The notes: generated by a model from the sequence alone, not told the origin. Positions 45,697 through 59,668 are shown, counted from the stretch's first letter. The stretch is DNA of 64,000 bases from Capronia americana (GCA_016110215.1 JADWQD010000004.1:124001-188000), one strand, 5' to 3'. Translations and numbers: made by a program.

Positions 45697-46291
45697 ATAA
45701 CATTGTGGTATGTGAAGAGATGTAAGAATTGTGATGGTTTCGTCCACGATCACCCTCCCCCATATTCTCCTGCTCTCATAAAAGAATTGCGACACCCACA
45801 TATATAGATCGACCTACGTCTGCCGTAATATTTCTACTCACAGGTCGCGAGCTATGCTCATTTCGATGATTCTGATATATCGCAGCTGTCCCAGGCGGAA
45901 AGAAAACGGTGGAAAGAGGATGTGTCAAGAGAGAACCTGTGCCTGAGAAGTGTCCAGCATCCGACCCATAACCAACAACACTGACGGATCCATCACGCCA
46001 TGGTAGACTATGAGGCAGATCCTGTCTTGTGGTCAGTTTTGTATATCGAGTCCAACAGTCAGAACAGCTCATCGAGCCTAATAACTCGTCACGGTCGGTT
46101 CAGGTGGTGAGACGCCACGATGCTCAAATCATCTGTAACCCAAAGTGAGGCGGTTTCTTTTGCGAATCAAAGCCGAAGCCATGTCAATAGTCATGCGGTA
46201 CTTAATCACGCACTTCACGCTTGGAGTGCCACTCTTCTCAATCTAATCTTCCGCAAAGTTGGATACCGCTAGCAGCCTGCTGCTGCACGAA
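45697..46291. other. Intergenic, promoter of the HET gene
   Basis: About 0.6 kb separates the MFS stop and the HET gene start. No gene or repeat is recognised. Confidence 0.4.
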
Positions 46292-48812
46292 ATGGATCAC
46301 CTTATCCTACCGGACGGTGTAGAACCCTACATCACAGTGCCGTGCAGGTGTTCAGCGTCGTCGGTATACGACGGGGGCGATTTCTTCAGTTTCCCCGCCC
46401 GCAACAATTGGACCGACGACGAAGTGCACGGCGCCCACCACTTTGGCGGTAGAAATCGCCTCGAGATCGAAGCCTTCTTCCAAAGCTGGCTCTACTTCGG
46501 CACCCTCATCGAAGTCTCTAAGTTGATCGGCCTGTCTATTGACATCGTAGACTTCATTGCACGTGGAAGCAGCGATGTTGAGCTCGTTATCACGACGAAA
46601 CGACTGCCTATTCTGCTCCGCCGCTGGAGCCGTCGCTTGGCCGATTCAGTCAGGTGCGACTGTCCATTCTACACAAATAAAATGCTCCACCCCTTGAACA
46701 AAGGATGTCAGGACGAGACAGCTTGCCCGATGGCAGAGCTCAAGGCCCGCCACATAGCGGCGTTGGAGTCCGCCGCGAAAATCCTCGGGGTCGTGACTGA
46801 TCTGATTCGCCACTTCTGTGCGAGGGATAAGATGGTTGTTGCTCAGCAGGCCGGCTGGGCCGTATCTCCAGAGATCACCCTTTCCATCACGGCACTGGCA
46901 TTCACTCTCCGACGGGTTATACAGGATGTTAGCAATGTCCAAGTCGATTCTGTCCAGGGCGGGACGACGCTATTGGAACAGCGGTTGGTGGATGCAAAGT
47001 GGTGCCCGTTACGCAACAAAATGGCCGCAGCACTTGATGTCGACGGGCTCTATTACATTGCGGCCAACCCGGAGATGGGCAGGCATGACCATGGACTGTG
47101 CCAAACAACTAACTGTGTGGCAGAAAACGTGGACGAGGAGCAATACATCACCAAGCATGTCACAGATGACTGCAAGTGCGCCTTCCAATTTCCACCGGAA
47201 GACGAGCTCCTCAGAGTCATCAAAAGGGGAGGCACGCCCCTCTTGCGTTGGGTCGATCCCCAGGACGGGAAAGGATATCGACTTACCGTGAGCGAGGACT
47301 TAGCGGAACGGAGTCTGATAGAGGCTGATAGCCATCGGCCCTTGCAGCCCCAGTACATTGCCATCTCCCATGTGTAATTGACTACCCCATCCCATATTAA
47401 CTGTGTGGTAAGAGACTTTACTGACTCCCCTTTTACGACCGCCCTCTAGCTGGGCGGATGGCATGGGCAACCCGTATTCGAACGCTCTTCCCACCTGCAG
47501 AATCGCCTGGATCCAGGAAAAGGTCAACGGCCTGGCGTTTCCCGCGCGGATCGTTCAAGATACCGTGCCATTCTGGATAGACACGCTTTGCGTTCCGGTA
47601 CGGCCGGGCCTTGAGGACTATCGAAAGCAGTGCATCGCTAATATGGGCAACATCTACGAGCAAGCCGCTACCGTGCTCGTCCTTGACTCGGCTCTCCTAT
47701 CGATCCCCGTATCTAGCCCGACTCCGGAGAAATCCATTTCTGTCTACCAGTCGGGCTGGCAGCGCCGGCTTTGGACGTTCCAAGAAGGCTTTCTGAGCAG
47801 ACATGTACACTTCCAGTTCAGTGACGTAGCCCAGGACAGTCACGACCTGGGAGACGAAACCAGGGACTATGAGAGGAAGCTGGCCAAGCGGGGTCAATAC
47901 CATCACTTCCCGGAAACTGCGGTCGCTCAATCGACACCTGGACTCAAAATCCTCCGTACTGCGTCGTTAGGCATCCGGGACGGGACGAGCGACCTTCCTC
48001 GCTGGAATATCTTGTCCCCCTTGTGCAGCGGGATATGGCAACGGACGACGACGCGGAGATCAGACGAGATCCTATGCGTCGCGACTATGATGGCAATGGA
48101 TCCCTCGCCGTTTCTCGACATAGCCATCGATGACCCGGTTCCGAACATGGACGTCGATGCGACGGTGGCGGCGGCGGAAGCGGCGTGCCACACTGCTCGC
48201 CTTGGCCTCACACGGGCTGAGAAACGCGCACGGGACCAGATACTGGCGGACCGTCGCATGGAACTATTCGTGACGCAGATGGGCACATTCTACGCCAGTG
48301 TCATCTTCCATAGAGCCCCGCGTCTGCAGAGAGATGGATATCGGTGGGCCCAGCGATCATTTCTCGGCCACATCTTCGGCGCGGCGGCCCTGGAATCGAG
48401 CCACGCCGAAGTATGCCAAGTAGGCAGCGCGGGCGGGGTTGGTCTGAAAGTGAAGTATCCCGGTGTCTCACTCGACCCGGTGGCGGCGCTGGGGAGCGTC
48501 CTCGGCTCAGTATTTGTCGTTTGCTGCGAGCAGGGCCGCTTTCAGATTGAGCTATTCCACGATCTGGACGGCGAACCCACGAGATGGGACGCGAGGTTGC
48601 GATACTGCGTTATTATGAGGGCGAAGCCGTCGGATATCGGAACTAGGAGCGTCGAAGTCATGCTGGGGAGCTGGAATGGCCACGATGTTGGTCCGAGTGT
48701 GGTGCGATTTGAAAGCTGCGGGACGGCTACGAGTAGACGGGCGGACAAGCATGGTATTCCCGAAGTCTGTGGCTCTTACTATCCGGAGGACAGCGAGTGG
48801 GTTGTTAGATAG
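46292..48812 (+). CDS. HET (heterokaryon incompatibility) domain protein
   Basis: Two exons (46292-47373 and 47450-48812) give 814 residues. The HET domain begins at about 354 with YIAISHVWADG, the family's first block, interrupted by the intron after SHV. It continues through FWIDTLCVP and ends near 470 with RRLWTFQEG. HET domains are TIR-related modules that trigger cell death when incompatible strains fuse. The first 350 residues contain Cys/His-rich short segments (CRCSAS, CDCPFY, CKCAF) and a Trp-rich part, as in many long HET proteins. The C-terminal 340 residues are of unknown function. The start is the first ATG in frame; the frame is also open a little upstream from a TTG. The next gene downstream is a NACHT-ankyrin protein in the same orientation. 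Confidence 0.88.
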
Positions 48813-49381
48813 ATGAGCGAGTAGGAGGAAGTTTCGGTCTTCAAAACAATCTGGTTTGCAGTACTTAAAGTAAAAACTAGCGCCGAAGAGGGGCCGGCGC
48901 GGGTCCGGCCCGAGCCCCAAACAAAGGCTCTATTAGGCGCACTAGGCGTAAAGGGCAACTACCTGGTACCTGAGGACAGAGCTTAAGGTTAGGTTAGGGC
49001 AATCTAGATTTTTAATACTGTACTGTATCGCTCACCGGCTTACGCTGGATGAAGGTGTAATACCCTCTAAAGCCTACCTAGTTAGTCCTCCAGCGTCGCT
49101 CTCAGCTAGGGTAGTGACTGTGAGAGGAGTACGTACAGAGTACTCTAGGGAACATCTTCAGTAAAATCGAACTCCCCGCTGCGTCCTCGTTCCGATACTT
49201 GGGCTCAGCTGTGGCGCAGTTGGCTGCCCTCGCTGGACAAGCAGAAAGTGGCGAAGCTCAGGCTGATTTCAAGGCGGAGTCGGTTCATCGCACGTTGTTG
49301 CGGGTGACCTCTCTCAGCCGCATCGTTGCAACATGACATTCTCTCCTTGCGATTTCATCGTCACAATGTTCATCGATCTTC
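48813..49381. other. Intergenic between HET and NACHT genes
   Basis: About 570 bp contain GTTAG/CCTAC-rich sequence and GTAC palindromes but no gene. I do not see clear transposon ends. Confidence 0.4.
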
Positions 49382-52300
49382 ATGGCTTTAACCCTGCAGT
49401 CACCGGCTAAGAGTTCTCCTCCGGACCCAACAGAGTCTCTCAAGCAAGCTCTGAAAAGCTTCGAAAATACGCTTTCCGATGATCGAAGGCAGCTCTATCA
49501 TCAAGCCTGCGCCATACCCGACGCGACAAGCGTGGTCAAATTTGTGACTCAACTCGATCAGGACAACGACGGTCGAGCAAGGCGATGTTTTGCACCTCGT
49601 CTTTTGACCTTCCTCGATGCTGTTCGCCAATTCAGCGATGTCGTTGGTACCTTTGTATCTTCGAATCCCCACATAGCGGGCCTAGTATGGGGCGGCGTCA
49701 AAACGGCCATCTTGGCTGCAAGCAACGTCGCGTCGTACTTCGAGAAAATCACTGATTTGATCATGCGCATTGGACGCTTCTGCCCAGTCTATGATGACTT
49801 TGGTGCACTGTATCCCGGCGCAGGAGGCTTGCAGGTAGCGTTATGCAAGTTTTATGCGACCATCATCGGACTGTGCACAAAAATCATTCTGGGGTCTCAG
49901 AGGCCTGGGTGGCGACAGGTTTTGTTACCCATTGCCAACCCGTTCGAGACCGAGTTCAGACCGTCCATTGACCAGCTGGAACATGATCAGCACGAGGTGG
50001 AATTGCAGATTCTCCTGGCCTCTCAGCAAGCGGAGCGGGAGACGGCCAGGCTCCTGGAATTGGACCGACAACAGAGGACGTCCAACTGGAAATCAGCATT
50101 CCAATATCAGAAGGAAGGGAGAAAGGAGCGAGACCAGGCAGCGCTCTGGCGTGAGCGACGGAGAGCACGAGAGGAAGTCAAAATCAGGTCATCCATCCGG
50201 GAAAATTTGTCATCGACTGATCACGACAAGCCGTGGAAGCAAGCTCTACGACAACGCGTCTTGAATACAGCAGAATGGTTTGCGGCAGACTCTAATTTCT
50301 TGGGCTGGAAAGATGAGCAGAAAACTGTGACTCTTTGGGTCTCTGGTAACCTTGGAACTGGCAAGTCGGTCCTTGTCTCCAATATCGTTGCACACCTCAA
50401 CACAAACTTGACGCCCTCGACAATCGTGGCGCACTTTTTCTGCCGTTCCGACGATGCCAAATCCACCGAAGCTAGGAATATCCTGGGCAGTATCTCCCGC
50501 CAATTGCTCAATACCTCCATCGAATCCGCCAAAGGTGACTCTCTGGACGCCCTGCTTGTTGACACCCGTGATCTAGACCTGGACGGTGTTACAAGGTTTA
50601 TTTCTGCTCGACTTAACCCGGACAAAAGACATTACGTTATCTTAGATGGACTAGATGAATGCGAGCCTTACGAAAGGAAATGCCTTGCAAGGGCTTTTGC
50701 GCACCTGACTGAAAAGAACAAAACTGGACTGAAGCTACTTTGTGCTGCGCGACCAGATACGGAAAAGGAAATGTCAATATCCCTTCCGCCAGACTTCAGA
50801 CTACCTTTAACCTCCAAGGATACAGACTCCGACATCGCCAAATACATCGAGGCAACTCTTGACGAATGTCTCGAGGATGGCCGCTTGAAATTAGGCGACG
50901 CTATGCTGATTGCGACCATATCGGAAGCTTTGCAGAAAGGCTCAAACGGAATGTAAGTATTCAGTCCTAATATCCATGATCCTGCATTGCTCGGCGATCA
51001 GCCCATTACCTCCATCGACGAAGAGTCAGGAACTGATATGCTTGTCTGCGGGTAGGTTCCTTTGGACTCGACTGATAATTGACGAGATTTGCGACCAAGC
51101 CAACGACAATGCTATCAGGCGTGCATTGGAGGATCTTCCTCGGCAGCTTTCAGACATCTTTGACCGGAAGCTTGCTCGTATCGCTGAATCAACCTGCTCT
51201 CAGCTCTGCCTGAAGCTTCTTCAGTTCTGTGGTGTGACCAAAAGACCGTTGACCTTGGAAGAATTTCGAGAAGCTCTCGGTATCGAACTTGGCCAAGAGT
51301 CTTTGGACAGTGCCAATCTCCCCAACGATATCCGGCGGATTGTTGCCAGTTGTTACGGATTGATCTATGCCGATGAGGAGGAATTCACCGTTCACTATGT
51401 CCACCACAGCGTGAAACAGCACCTTTTTGAATTCCCCGATCCACGAACCGCCCACTTTGATTTGCCCGCCGTCGACAAACACCTTGGACTCCTGTGCATG
51501 ACTTATCTCAACTTCAAAGAACTCAGCGGCGAGATAGCGAAGGCGGGGAAATCGATCCCTATAGACCCGATTGCGATCGGACGGCTGGCCCTCGACGTGG
51601 AGTCAGACTTCACCAGCCGGATTGCACGGCAGATCCTGAAAAGGAACAAAAAGGGATCAACTGTCGGTTCCAACGATCTGAAGACGCGTATTCAAGGGAT
51701 TACCGGTACAGCCGGCGCACCCAGTCTCCGACTCCGATTCCGATTTCTTCCATACGCCAAACAAAACTGGATTTATCATCTCCAGCTCTTGGAGCCAGAA
51801 GACGGGCCAAAAAACTGGAGACTATTCTGCCGTTGTGTTGCCGGCGAAGTTCACGAGGCCGACCGCCCCTGGCAATCGCACTCCTACCAGGAAATAAGCA
51901 TATCGGAATTGCCTGGCCCTCTCGCTTTGTGGGCGACATCACATTATCAGCAAGCATGGCAGCGACCACCACAAGACTTGGAGGAGTTCTGGCCGAGGAC
52001 GCAGAGTGCCACCGAGCGACATCATGAGGGGCTTCTGCAGATCATCGCCTACAACTCTCTGGAGTTCGACAATGACAAACTAGCCTCCGCGCTGATGATG
52101 GCAATACAAAATAATTTTGTCAAGCTGACAAAAGTTTTCCTCCGCGCAGGCGCGGACCCTAATGCCGTGATGATATACAATCGCTCTGAAGGCCCAACCC
52201 AGCTAACGGCCTTACAACTAGCCGCGGCCAAAGGCTCCTTTGGGATGGTCGACCTTCTCCTTGATCATGGTGCCCACGTCAATCAGGGGGCTATGGGTAT

Positions 52301-52514
52301 CGGCGGTCGGACAGCACTCCAAGCAGCAGCCGAACAGGGCAATACGGACGTGGTACGGAGATTGCTCCGGGCGGGTGCCATTGTTGGAGCCGCACCTGCG
52401 CGTAATGGAGGCGTTACCGCAGTGGAGGCAGCCGAAAGGAACGGGTTCCGGGACGTCGAGGAACAACTGCTCTTTTGGGATGATTGGCTCCTGGAACCGA
52501 CGTCAATCGGCTAG
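49382..52514 (+). CDS. NACHT-ankyrin STAND protein (NLR-like)
   Basis: Two exons (49382-50952 and 51056-52514) give 1009 residues. This is a signal-transducing NTPase of the fungal NLR type. The N-terminal part (about 20-175) resembles the helical module often found at the start of fungal STAND proteins. A charged, coiled-coil-like linker lies at about 195-275. The NACHT domain has Walker A GNLGTGKS (about 321) and Walker B VILDGLDECE (about 416), followed by the CAARP sensor block and a winged-helix-like part ending near 600. The C-terminus (about 890-990) has ankyrin-type repeats (FLRAGADPNAV, LLLDHGAHVNQ, LLRAGAIV). Such proteins are candidates for non-self recognition and cell-death control. 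It follows the HET gene in tandem. Confidence 0.9.
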
Positions 52515-53599
52515 GTGGCACATCGTGAGACCTCCCACTCCATCTCCAGGCAAGCTGGGCCCAGACCATCTGGTGTGACCGACAGAAGCTCTCAAATGCA
52601 GTACACCGCGTCCAGTCTCAGGGAAACTGGAATTTCTAGAGCCTAAAGGCAACCTCTTTGCTCTGCCAGGTGCCAATTTGCAATAATAAGGGGGTAGAAC
52701 CGGCCGGGTCACGTCGTCTAGAACCTGGCCATGCTAACTTCCTCCCGAAAGGTGAAGATGGACCGGCTTGATGTTTTCTTCCAGTTGGGCATGGTTCCGA
52801 CGATGTCATGTCTCTGGGTGGGACAGCCTCCGACAGGCTTTTCACCTATTCGAGTCTAACATCGATAGATATGGCTACATCGAGCCGAAGACTTTGAGCG
52901 CCTCGTCCGATCCGCCCTGGCCACAAATTGGCCCCTCACGTCGTTGAGAACCCAACCATATCAGCTTCTTCCGGGTAGGTGCATACATCCAGGTTAGGTG
53001 CGGCATTATATCATGAGTGGATGGGTCGCCGGAGTTGGTTGATTTCACGCACGCGCTCTCGGCGATTGTTTCGAGCTTGACGACGGCAGACGACTGGCGT
53101 TATGGAGGTGACATGGTTAGCTGACCCGGTCCTGAGAGTTCTCGACTGACTTGGTCTTTATGTTTTCCAGCGTGTCTTGAATCGACTTCAGTTCGGCATC
53201 TCTACAGTCGCAGTGTCCGAAAATGGCTCTATTGCATTTACTCATTGCTCGAGAGCACGTTTGACTACTTTGCAGCGATACTACGGAAGGCACGAAGGAT
53301 CTGATGCAGACCTCTGGCATCATACTCATCAAAACCATCCCGTAGGAATTAAACCTGTGAAGCACGCGGTTGGCACCGTAGCCCTGTGGCTGACCCCGTC
53401 CTTCCCTCTAATCCAGTAGGGTGAGAACAATCTCTCCCTATGTGCTGAAACACCCTCCATCGAAGACGACTCCCGTGTACCCTCCTTCATTCTCGAGCTC
53501 GTTTCCAGTCACTGTTATCATGTATTTTCTTGCATCTCCGGTGTATGTACAGTACATTGAAACCAGAAGTAAAGTCATCACTTGTGTGTGTCGAAACTA
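52515..53599. other. Convergent intergenic region, no gene recognised
   Basis: About 1.1 kb lies between the NACHT gene (+) and the methyltransferase gene (-). Frames up to about 112 codons show no motif. Confidence 0.4.
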
Positions 53600-54592
53600 C
53601 TATTCCTTTCGGATGAGAATCTCTCCATGCAGCATGGCCAAGCTGGCATCATCTCTCGCCGCCCACTCCTCCCACGCCTTTGCCATTTCTTCCAGCTCAT
53701 CCTCAGTTCCCAGGCCGAACTTGAGGGCTTTCTCGCGCAACGAACCGCCTCTGAGCTGATCACATAACCCCTTGGCTAGACAAAATACACATACACACAC
53801 AGTCATTATTTATGTGCCATCATCGTAATCGCAGGCAAGCATTGCGAAGCAGGGGGTTGGAATGGAAAGATCATAGGTAGTGATATGAATGAATTAATGA
53901 AAAAACTTACCGCAGGTCTTGGTCTCGCTCGGCGTCCGGTATGAACTCGTACTATAGCTGAGCGTGATCTGGCTCCTCTCAACACCACCACCAGCACCCC
54001 CACCGGCCTTGAGGGCCCAAGAAAGCAATTGTCGGCCCGCAGTCGGAGTGCCGCCGCCGACACCCATCGCGCCGGCCATGAGTGTGTGGAACCTGCGCAG
54101 CCCGGCAAGTTCAGGCCACACGCACTCGGACTCGTAGTCGCCCTCGCGGGCCGCGACGACGCCGCCGCGCTTGGTCACGCGCAGCATCTCCCGCAGCGCG
54201 TCCCACGGCGAGCCGATGTGGACCAACACCTGATGACAAAAGGTGACGTCGAACGACTCGTCGGCAAAGGGCAGCTTGTAGACATCGCCGTGTTGAAAGT
54301 CGATGTTTCGCACGCCGGCCGCGTCGGCGACCGCCCGTGCCCGCGGCAGGATGTTGGCGTTGACGTCGACGCCCGTGACGTGCCCGTCGGGGATGAGTCT
54401 GGCGAAACTCACTGAGATGGTGCCGGAGCCGGCGCCGACGTCGAGGAGCTTCACGTGCGGGTTGGATGCTTTCAGCGACTGTAAGGTGGGCAGCAGGTGG
54501 GCGGCGCTGTTTTCGGCGGTCCGCAACTCGTGCAGGATCGCTTGCGGGGGCGGATGGCCTGGCTTCTCGCTGCGAGGCTGGGCTTGCTCCAT
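53600..54592 (-). CDS. SAM-dependent methyltransferase, class I
   Basis: Two exons (54592-53911 and 53775-53600) give 285 residues. Motif I DVGAGSG is at about 51-57. The ribose-binding acidic residue follows in VTGVDVN, and motif II/III appear as HGDVYKLPFADESFDVTFCHQVLVHI, broken here for clarity: HGDVYKLPF then FDVTFCHQVLVH. These are UbiE/COQ5-type patterns. The C-terminal exon (LREKALKFGLGTEDELEEM, WEEWAA, HGEIL) matches the helical end of fungal members. The frame is open further upstream to 54697 (TGA) but contains no earlier ATG, so 54592 is the first ATG unless an extra exon exists. The substrate is unknown. No biosynthetic partner is adjacent. Confidence 0.83.
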
Positions 54593-56333
54593 TTCAACTA
54601 TTTGCTGCTGCTGGGCGGATTCAAAAGCGGGATTGACATACGTGGACTCGGGGAGGGTTCTCACTGCTACTCGTACTAGAATGTGGATGAAGCCTCAGAG
54701 GCCCCTTTTCCTAATCTTATCTCAAGTTTCCTGTCTGCCTGTTTCCGGCAAAATACTCCAAGCGTCCCGGTTGGGGGCCTGAAATTTGTCCGCTCCGCCA
54801 GAAGGTCCACGATGAGGTTGGGTGGAAAATGTGCCATCATACACAGGACTGGCATTGGTTATTATTTCCGGATTGAGTGATACCATTTTGACGTCCATAG
54901 AGCCACTCCAGGGCACAGTGGAGACACTGGCGCCACAGGTTTATTCTCAACCATTTCCCTCCTCGGTGCTCTACCATCGCCATTCTATGCCCCAACGACT
55001 ATTTCTCCCTCAGCCACCCTCCCGCTCGTGTCTTTCTTCTCTCCTTCCCTTACTTCCTCCTCTATCTTCCCCTCGATTCCACATCATTGGAACTGCGGTA
55101 GGTGTTCCCACTTCTGTATCATCCTTGCTGCAGCCCGGCCCTGAATCTCGCTCGACTTCGACATCCCCGTAGCGGCTGTCGAGGCTAGACGGGCTACCTG
55201 GGTCAACGCCATCTTCGGCAGAGGAGACTAAAGATAGTAGTGCCAGGATCTGCCAGCAGAGCGCCGTATCAGAGTTACATACCTGTTCACGACATGTCTA
55301 AATGGCTTCAGTTCTTCGATCAGCATCTTCTCCGGTTTAAGTAGCGGGCATCCTGCCAAGGCGGACACGAATTCAGGCCCGGAGGTGGTAAGGATATGAG
55401 AGTGCCTCGAATGCGGAATTTAATATTATAAGGCGCGGATCGTGTTTTCCGACGTGCTCCAATGCGAAATGTCCGTAATGTGCTGTCCTTTTGCCCCCCC
55501 TGCCTTCAGCCCTCGCCGGCGTCCTCGATTTCAGAAAATTCCGTGCACTTTCCTTTGCGTGACAACCTTGGCAAGAGTAGGTATATGAATGCGCCCGAGG
55601 CCTCATGGAACAATGGCCAGACAGAGATCTGCACTTCGAACAAACATTTAAAGGCTTGCGGTGTTAGGTTCCACCTCAGATGATCACGCCATATGAGGTT
55701 CCCAGTTTCAGCACTCGCTAACATTTTTGGTCAATAATGGGCGACTGTGTTCTGGATTGTGAGCAAAGATGGTGCTAAGAGACCTCGTAGTGTCAAGTTG
55801 AATGCTTGCGATGGGTAAGTGAAGGTTCGAGGAGCAGCAGCAGTGACTCCAATGGCTGCACGAGAGGCCTACATTGCCTGGTGTCTGCAAAACTCGTCGC
55901 CTTGTACAGGTGCTGCAGTGCTGTGAGGAGTGCCAGGATCGAGTTCTGCACTGTAAGCTGTATTGAGCGAGAATTTCAGTTATGAGTCTCACCTCCGAAG
56001 AATTGCAGGGCATAGGTGTGCCTAAGGTGATGAAGGAACTTGGTCAAGCATTCCCAGAGAAAGGCGAGTTTGAAGCAGAAGTGAAGTGTCGAGGCTTATG
56101 TCAGCGAGAGTCGGTCGGTGTCTGCGTTTGGGGAAAGTAGACATGCTGGTCCTCCGACACCATGAACGAGGCATCATCAACAGGCTCGAGAATGGTGCCT
56201 GATGGCCTGGAATGCTGCATTTGCTTGCAATTCGATGAACTCAGCCTGCTTTCCTAATCAGCATAAGAGCTAGAACCTGACTGCGCTACCCCTGACGAAG
56301 CATCGGCATGCAAGAGCGACAGCATAAGATGAA
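54593..56333. promoter_or_regulatory. Divergent interval, methyltransferase and Vps54
   Basis: About 1.7 kb must hold two promoters. It includes pyrimidine-rich stretches near 54990-55075. Frames up to about 116 codons have no motif. No gene is called. Confidence 0.4.
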
Positions 56334-59300
56334 ATGGCGTCTCCCATGCGGCCTGGCTCATCCCAGAGTTCGTTTGGCTCGCCGGTAGCAACTTCTCCTA
56401 CGACCGAATACCCCTTCCCGACCACGCCACAGAGGCAATATGGCGGTCCTCGGAACGACTTGCGACGGATTTCGACGTCGACCTCAGTCACGAGCATTGG
56501 TGGCACGCTTGATTCTGCAACTGTGAGGGAGAACGCAATAACAGAGATCGGCCAGAATGCTATATCAACCCTCCTGCAGCACCCGATTGTCCACACCGGA
56601 CTGCGCGCGAACGTCTCTGCAAGCTCTGGCTATAAGGCGCCCGGCCCTCGTGAGATCCCCCCGGTAGCTCTGACGAACATCCCTCACATCGAAGCGAAAG
56701 CCTTCCAGCCGTATCTCGCTCAGGTCGGGTCGCTCTACGAAGCTTTTCAAAGAGCTAAAAATGAAGGCGAGGGAGAGACATCCCTTTTTCACCGAGACAA
56801 GAAGGACAACAGAAATGAAGAGTGGGAAGCCATCCTGGCCAAACGGCTACAGCGCCCCAGTCATTCTCGAGCAGGGTCGATGAGCTCGACAGCATCAACG
56901 CCGATAGAACCTCCCCAGCCCAAGAGAAGACACAGTGGCCAACGAAGACAAGCAGTCACGCCCTTGTCGACGATACCATCCGTCTATACTGAAGAAGATT
57001 TCCACCTCGAGAACCCGAGAACATTCGACACCGTCTCCGAGAACTCGGAGATTGTTCGCGATCCCAACGGCACACCTAGTGGGAGGAAGTCACTGGCTAC
57101 GAATGCGATCCTACAAGAAAGGCTGTCGTGGTATATGGACACGGTCGAGGTACACTTGATCAACTCGATTTCGACCGCGTCCAAGTCTTTCTTTTCGGCC
57201 TTGGGATCTCTACGAGAACTTCACAATGAAGCTGCGGACTCTGTCGATCGCATTCAGAAGCTGCGAAAAGAGCTGGCTCGACTTGACAAAGAAATGGCAA
57301 TAGATGGGCTCAAGGTGGTCAATCTGAAACAACGCCGAGACAACGTTCGTCAACTTGCCCAAGCAATCATGCAGTTGGAAGATATTGTGAGATCGGTACA
57401 AACTTGTGAAGCGAACGTAGAGAAGGGCGAGATTGAGGAGGCCTTGGACGGTCTAGACGAGGTCGAACTGCTTATGGCCGGCAAGGAGAGCAGGACATTC
57501 AATGCCGAAGAGTCCGCTCGATATCAGCGACGCGATCTGCGGCGAATCAGGGCATTGGAGGGAGCTTTCGATGACTTACGACAGCTGCGCTACACGGCCG
57601 GACGAGGGTACGAGGCTCGCTTTCATACTAGCCTCCTCACCGATATCCGCCGGCATGTTGAGCAAACAGAACCCGGCGTGACCCTACAGCGGTGGGGCGT
57701 GGCATATACGAGAACAAGACCGGGACAGCGGAGAGCTCCTTCTTCGTTCCCCGGGTACATGAACATTGGCAATGAGTTGCGAGCTGAACTTGAAGCAGAG
57801 ATGAAAGGACTATCAAGAGCGAGGTATACCACGCCTGCAGCTACAAGCTTCAGAGCTATCGTCTTACGCGAATTGAAGAACATGATCCGAAAGCAGTTGC
57901 CTAGCTCAAATGATGATGATACAGTGTCGACTGTCTCGGCGTCAACAACAGGTGGCAGGAACATGAGTCAACAAGAGAAGTCGTCTATCCTGGCACGAAA
58001 CCTCAGAGCCCTGGATGCAGAGGACTGGTATCACATGCTGGCCACGATATACACAAACATCAGCGAAAGCCTACGCCGGCTGAGTGTACAAGTCAAGATT
58101 TTACTCGACATCACGAGCAATTTACCCGAGTCCATGCTAAAGTCCCCTCCCAGAAGTCCAGAACCAGCGAGCATCGACAAAGTCATGAGTCCCCAGCCCG
58201 GCCGCCCCAGGGCTACCAGCTCTGTACAAGCAGAAATGCAGCAAGTACTGGATCTTTCGAGCTTACTTGGCGAGGGTGTCGATCTTGCTCAAGCGCAGAT
58301 CACCAAAGTGGTGAAAGTACGGTCACAGCAGAACTCGGAATTGCCACTAGCTGATTTCCTGAAATACTTCACACTCAACCGGCTCTTCACAGATGAATGC
58401 GAAGCAATATCCGGCCGAAGTGGCACCGGATTGAAAACTGTTTTGGATGCACAAATCAAAGACTTCGTAGCACGTTTTGCTGACTCCCAGAAACATAACG
58501 TCGTCAGGGTCATGGATGCTGACAAGTGGGATGCCAGAGATTTTGGCGAGCATGAGAATGTCATTCTCAACCGAGTGATTGAAGGCGGTACCATGGATGC
58601 TCTTGCGTGGATTGAGAGTGTGATGATATGGCTGAAACCTAGTAACGGCGCAGAAACGAGTAACGGGATTGCAACAAACGGCAACGCCACTGCTGCCAAA
58701 GTTCGAAGTGCCGTGGTCGATGAGCAGAAGTATATTCTTCCGGAATCAGCCATCGCCATGCTTCAGTCAATGGAAATGTTTCAACATCTGGCAGCTGGTA
58801 TCCCCAGCATGAGTCACGACATTGCGACTTCACTGCTGGAAAGCCTGAAGTTGTTCAATTCTCGAAGCTCTCAGTTGATTTTGGGTGCTGGTGCCACTAG
58901 AAGTGCTGGGTTGAAGAACATCACTACCAAGCACTTGGCGCTCTCATCTCAAGCATTAAGCTTCATCGTCGCACTGATACCATATGTGAGGGAGTTCTTC
59001 CGGAGGCATCTGCCCTCGTCAACCGCTCACCAAGTCATGACCGACTTTGACAAGGTCAAGCGACTGTTCCAAGAACATCAAAATGGCATCCATGAGAAAC
59101 TTGTGGATATTATGTCCGGGCGAGCCTCGATGCATGTGAAGGCGATGAAGAACATCGACTGGGAAGAAGCGGCCAAGAATACATCAGTGCCTGTGTCGCC
59201 GTACATGGAGACATTGACGAAGGAGACGGGCACGTTGCAGAAAGTGCTAGCGAAGCACCTCCCCGAGCCGGTTGTGGCAGGAATTATGGTACCTGTCTTT

Positions 59301-59668
59301 TCAAGCTATCGAGAGCAGTGGACGAATGCGTACAAAGACGTAACGATAAAGTCTGGGGCGGCGAAGGGAAGGTAAGAATATGGCAGCACTGGAGCGAGGC
59401 GAGGGCTGACATGAGAAACTTCAGGTTACTTGCAGACGCCGAATTCTTCAATTCCCGGATCAGCAGGATCGACGGCTCAGGAGACCTCGGGGAACAGATC
59501 GTCAAGGTTATTCAAGCGAAAACAGTCTCGAGCTCTGCTCCGCCGCCGCAGCAATCGACGGAAGCACCACCCCCAGCCACAACAGCAGAAGAGAAGAAAG
59601 AACTCACCGAACAGAAGGGTACTGCGGTGGCCGAGGACGGGGAGAAGAAGGAGGAAGTCAAGGCATAG
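56334..59668 (+). CDS. VPS54: GARP complex subunit Vps54
   Basis: Vps54 is a tethering subunit of the Golgi-associated retrograde protein complex, which captures endosome-derived vesicles at the trans-Golgi. Two exons (56334-59371 and 59425-59668) give 1093 residues. A Ser/Thr-rich start (1-90) is followed by the N-terminal tether region (IEAKAFQPYLAQVGSLYEAF near 120; YMDTVEVHLINSIS near 265) with coiled-coil sequence near 290-330 and 340-360. The C-terminal Vps54 domain is clear near 850-890 (SLKLFNSRSSQLILGAGA, then RSAGLKNITTKHLALSS, then VALIPYVREFFRRH). The second exon adds LLADAEFFNSRI and ends in an Ala/Glu/Lys-rich tail. The first ATG is used. Confidence 0.9.
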
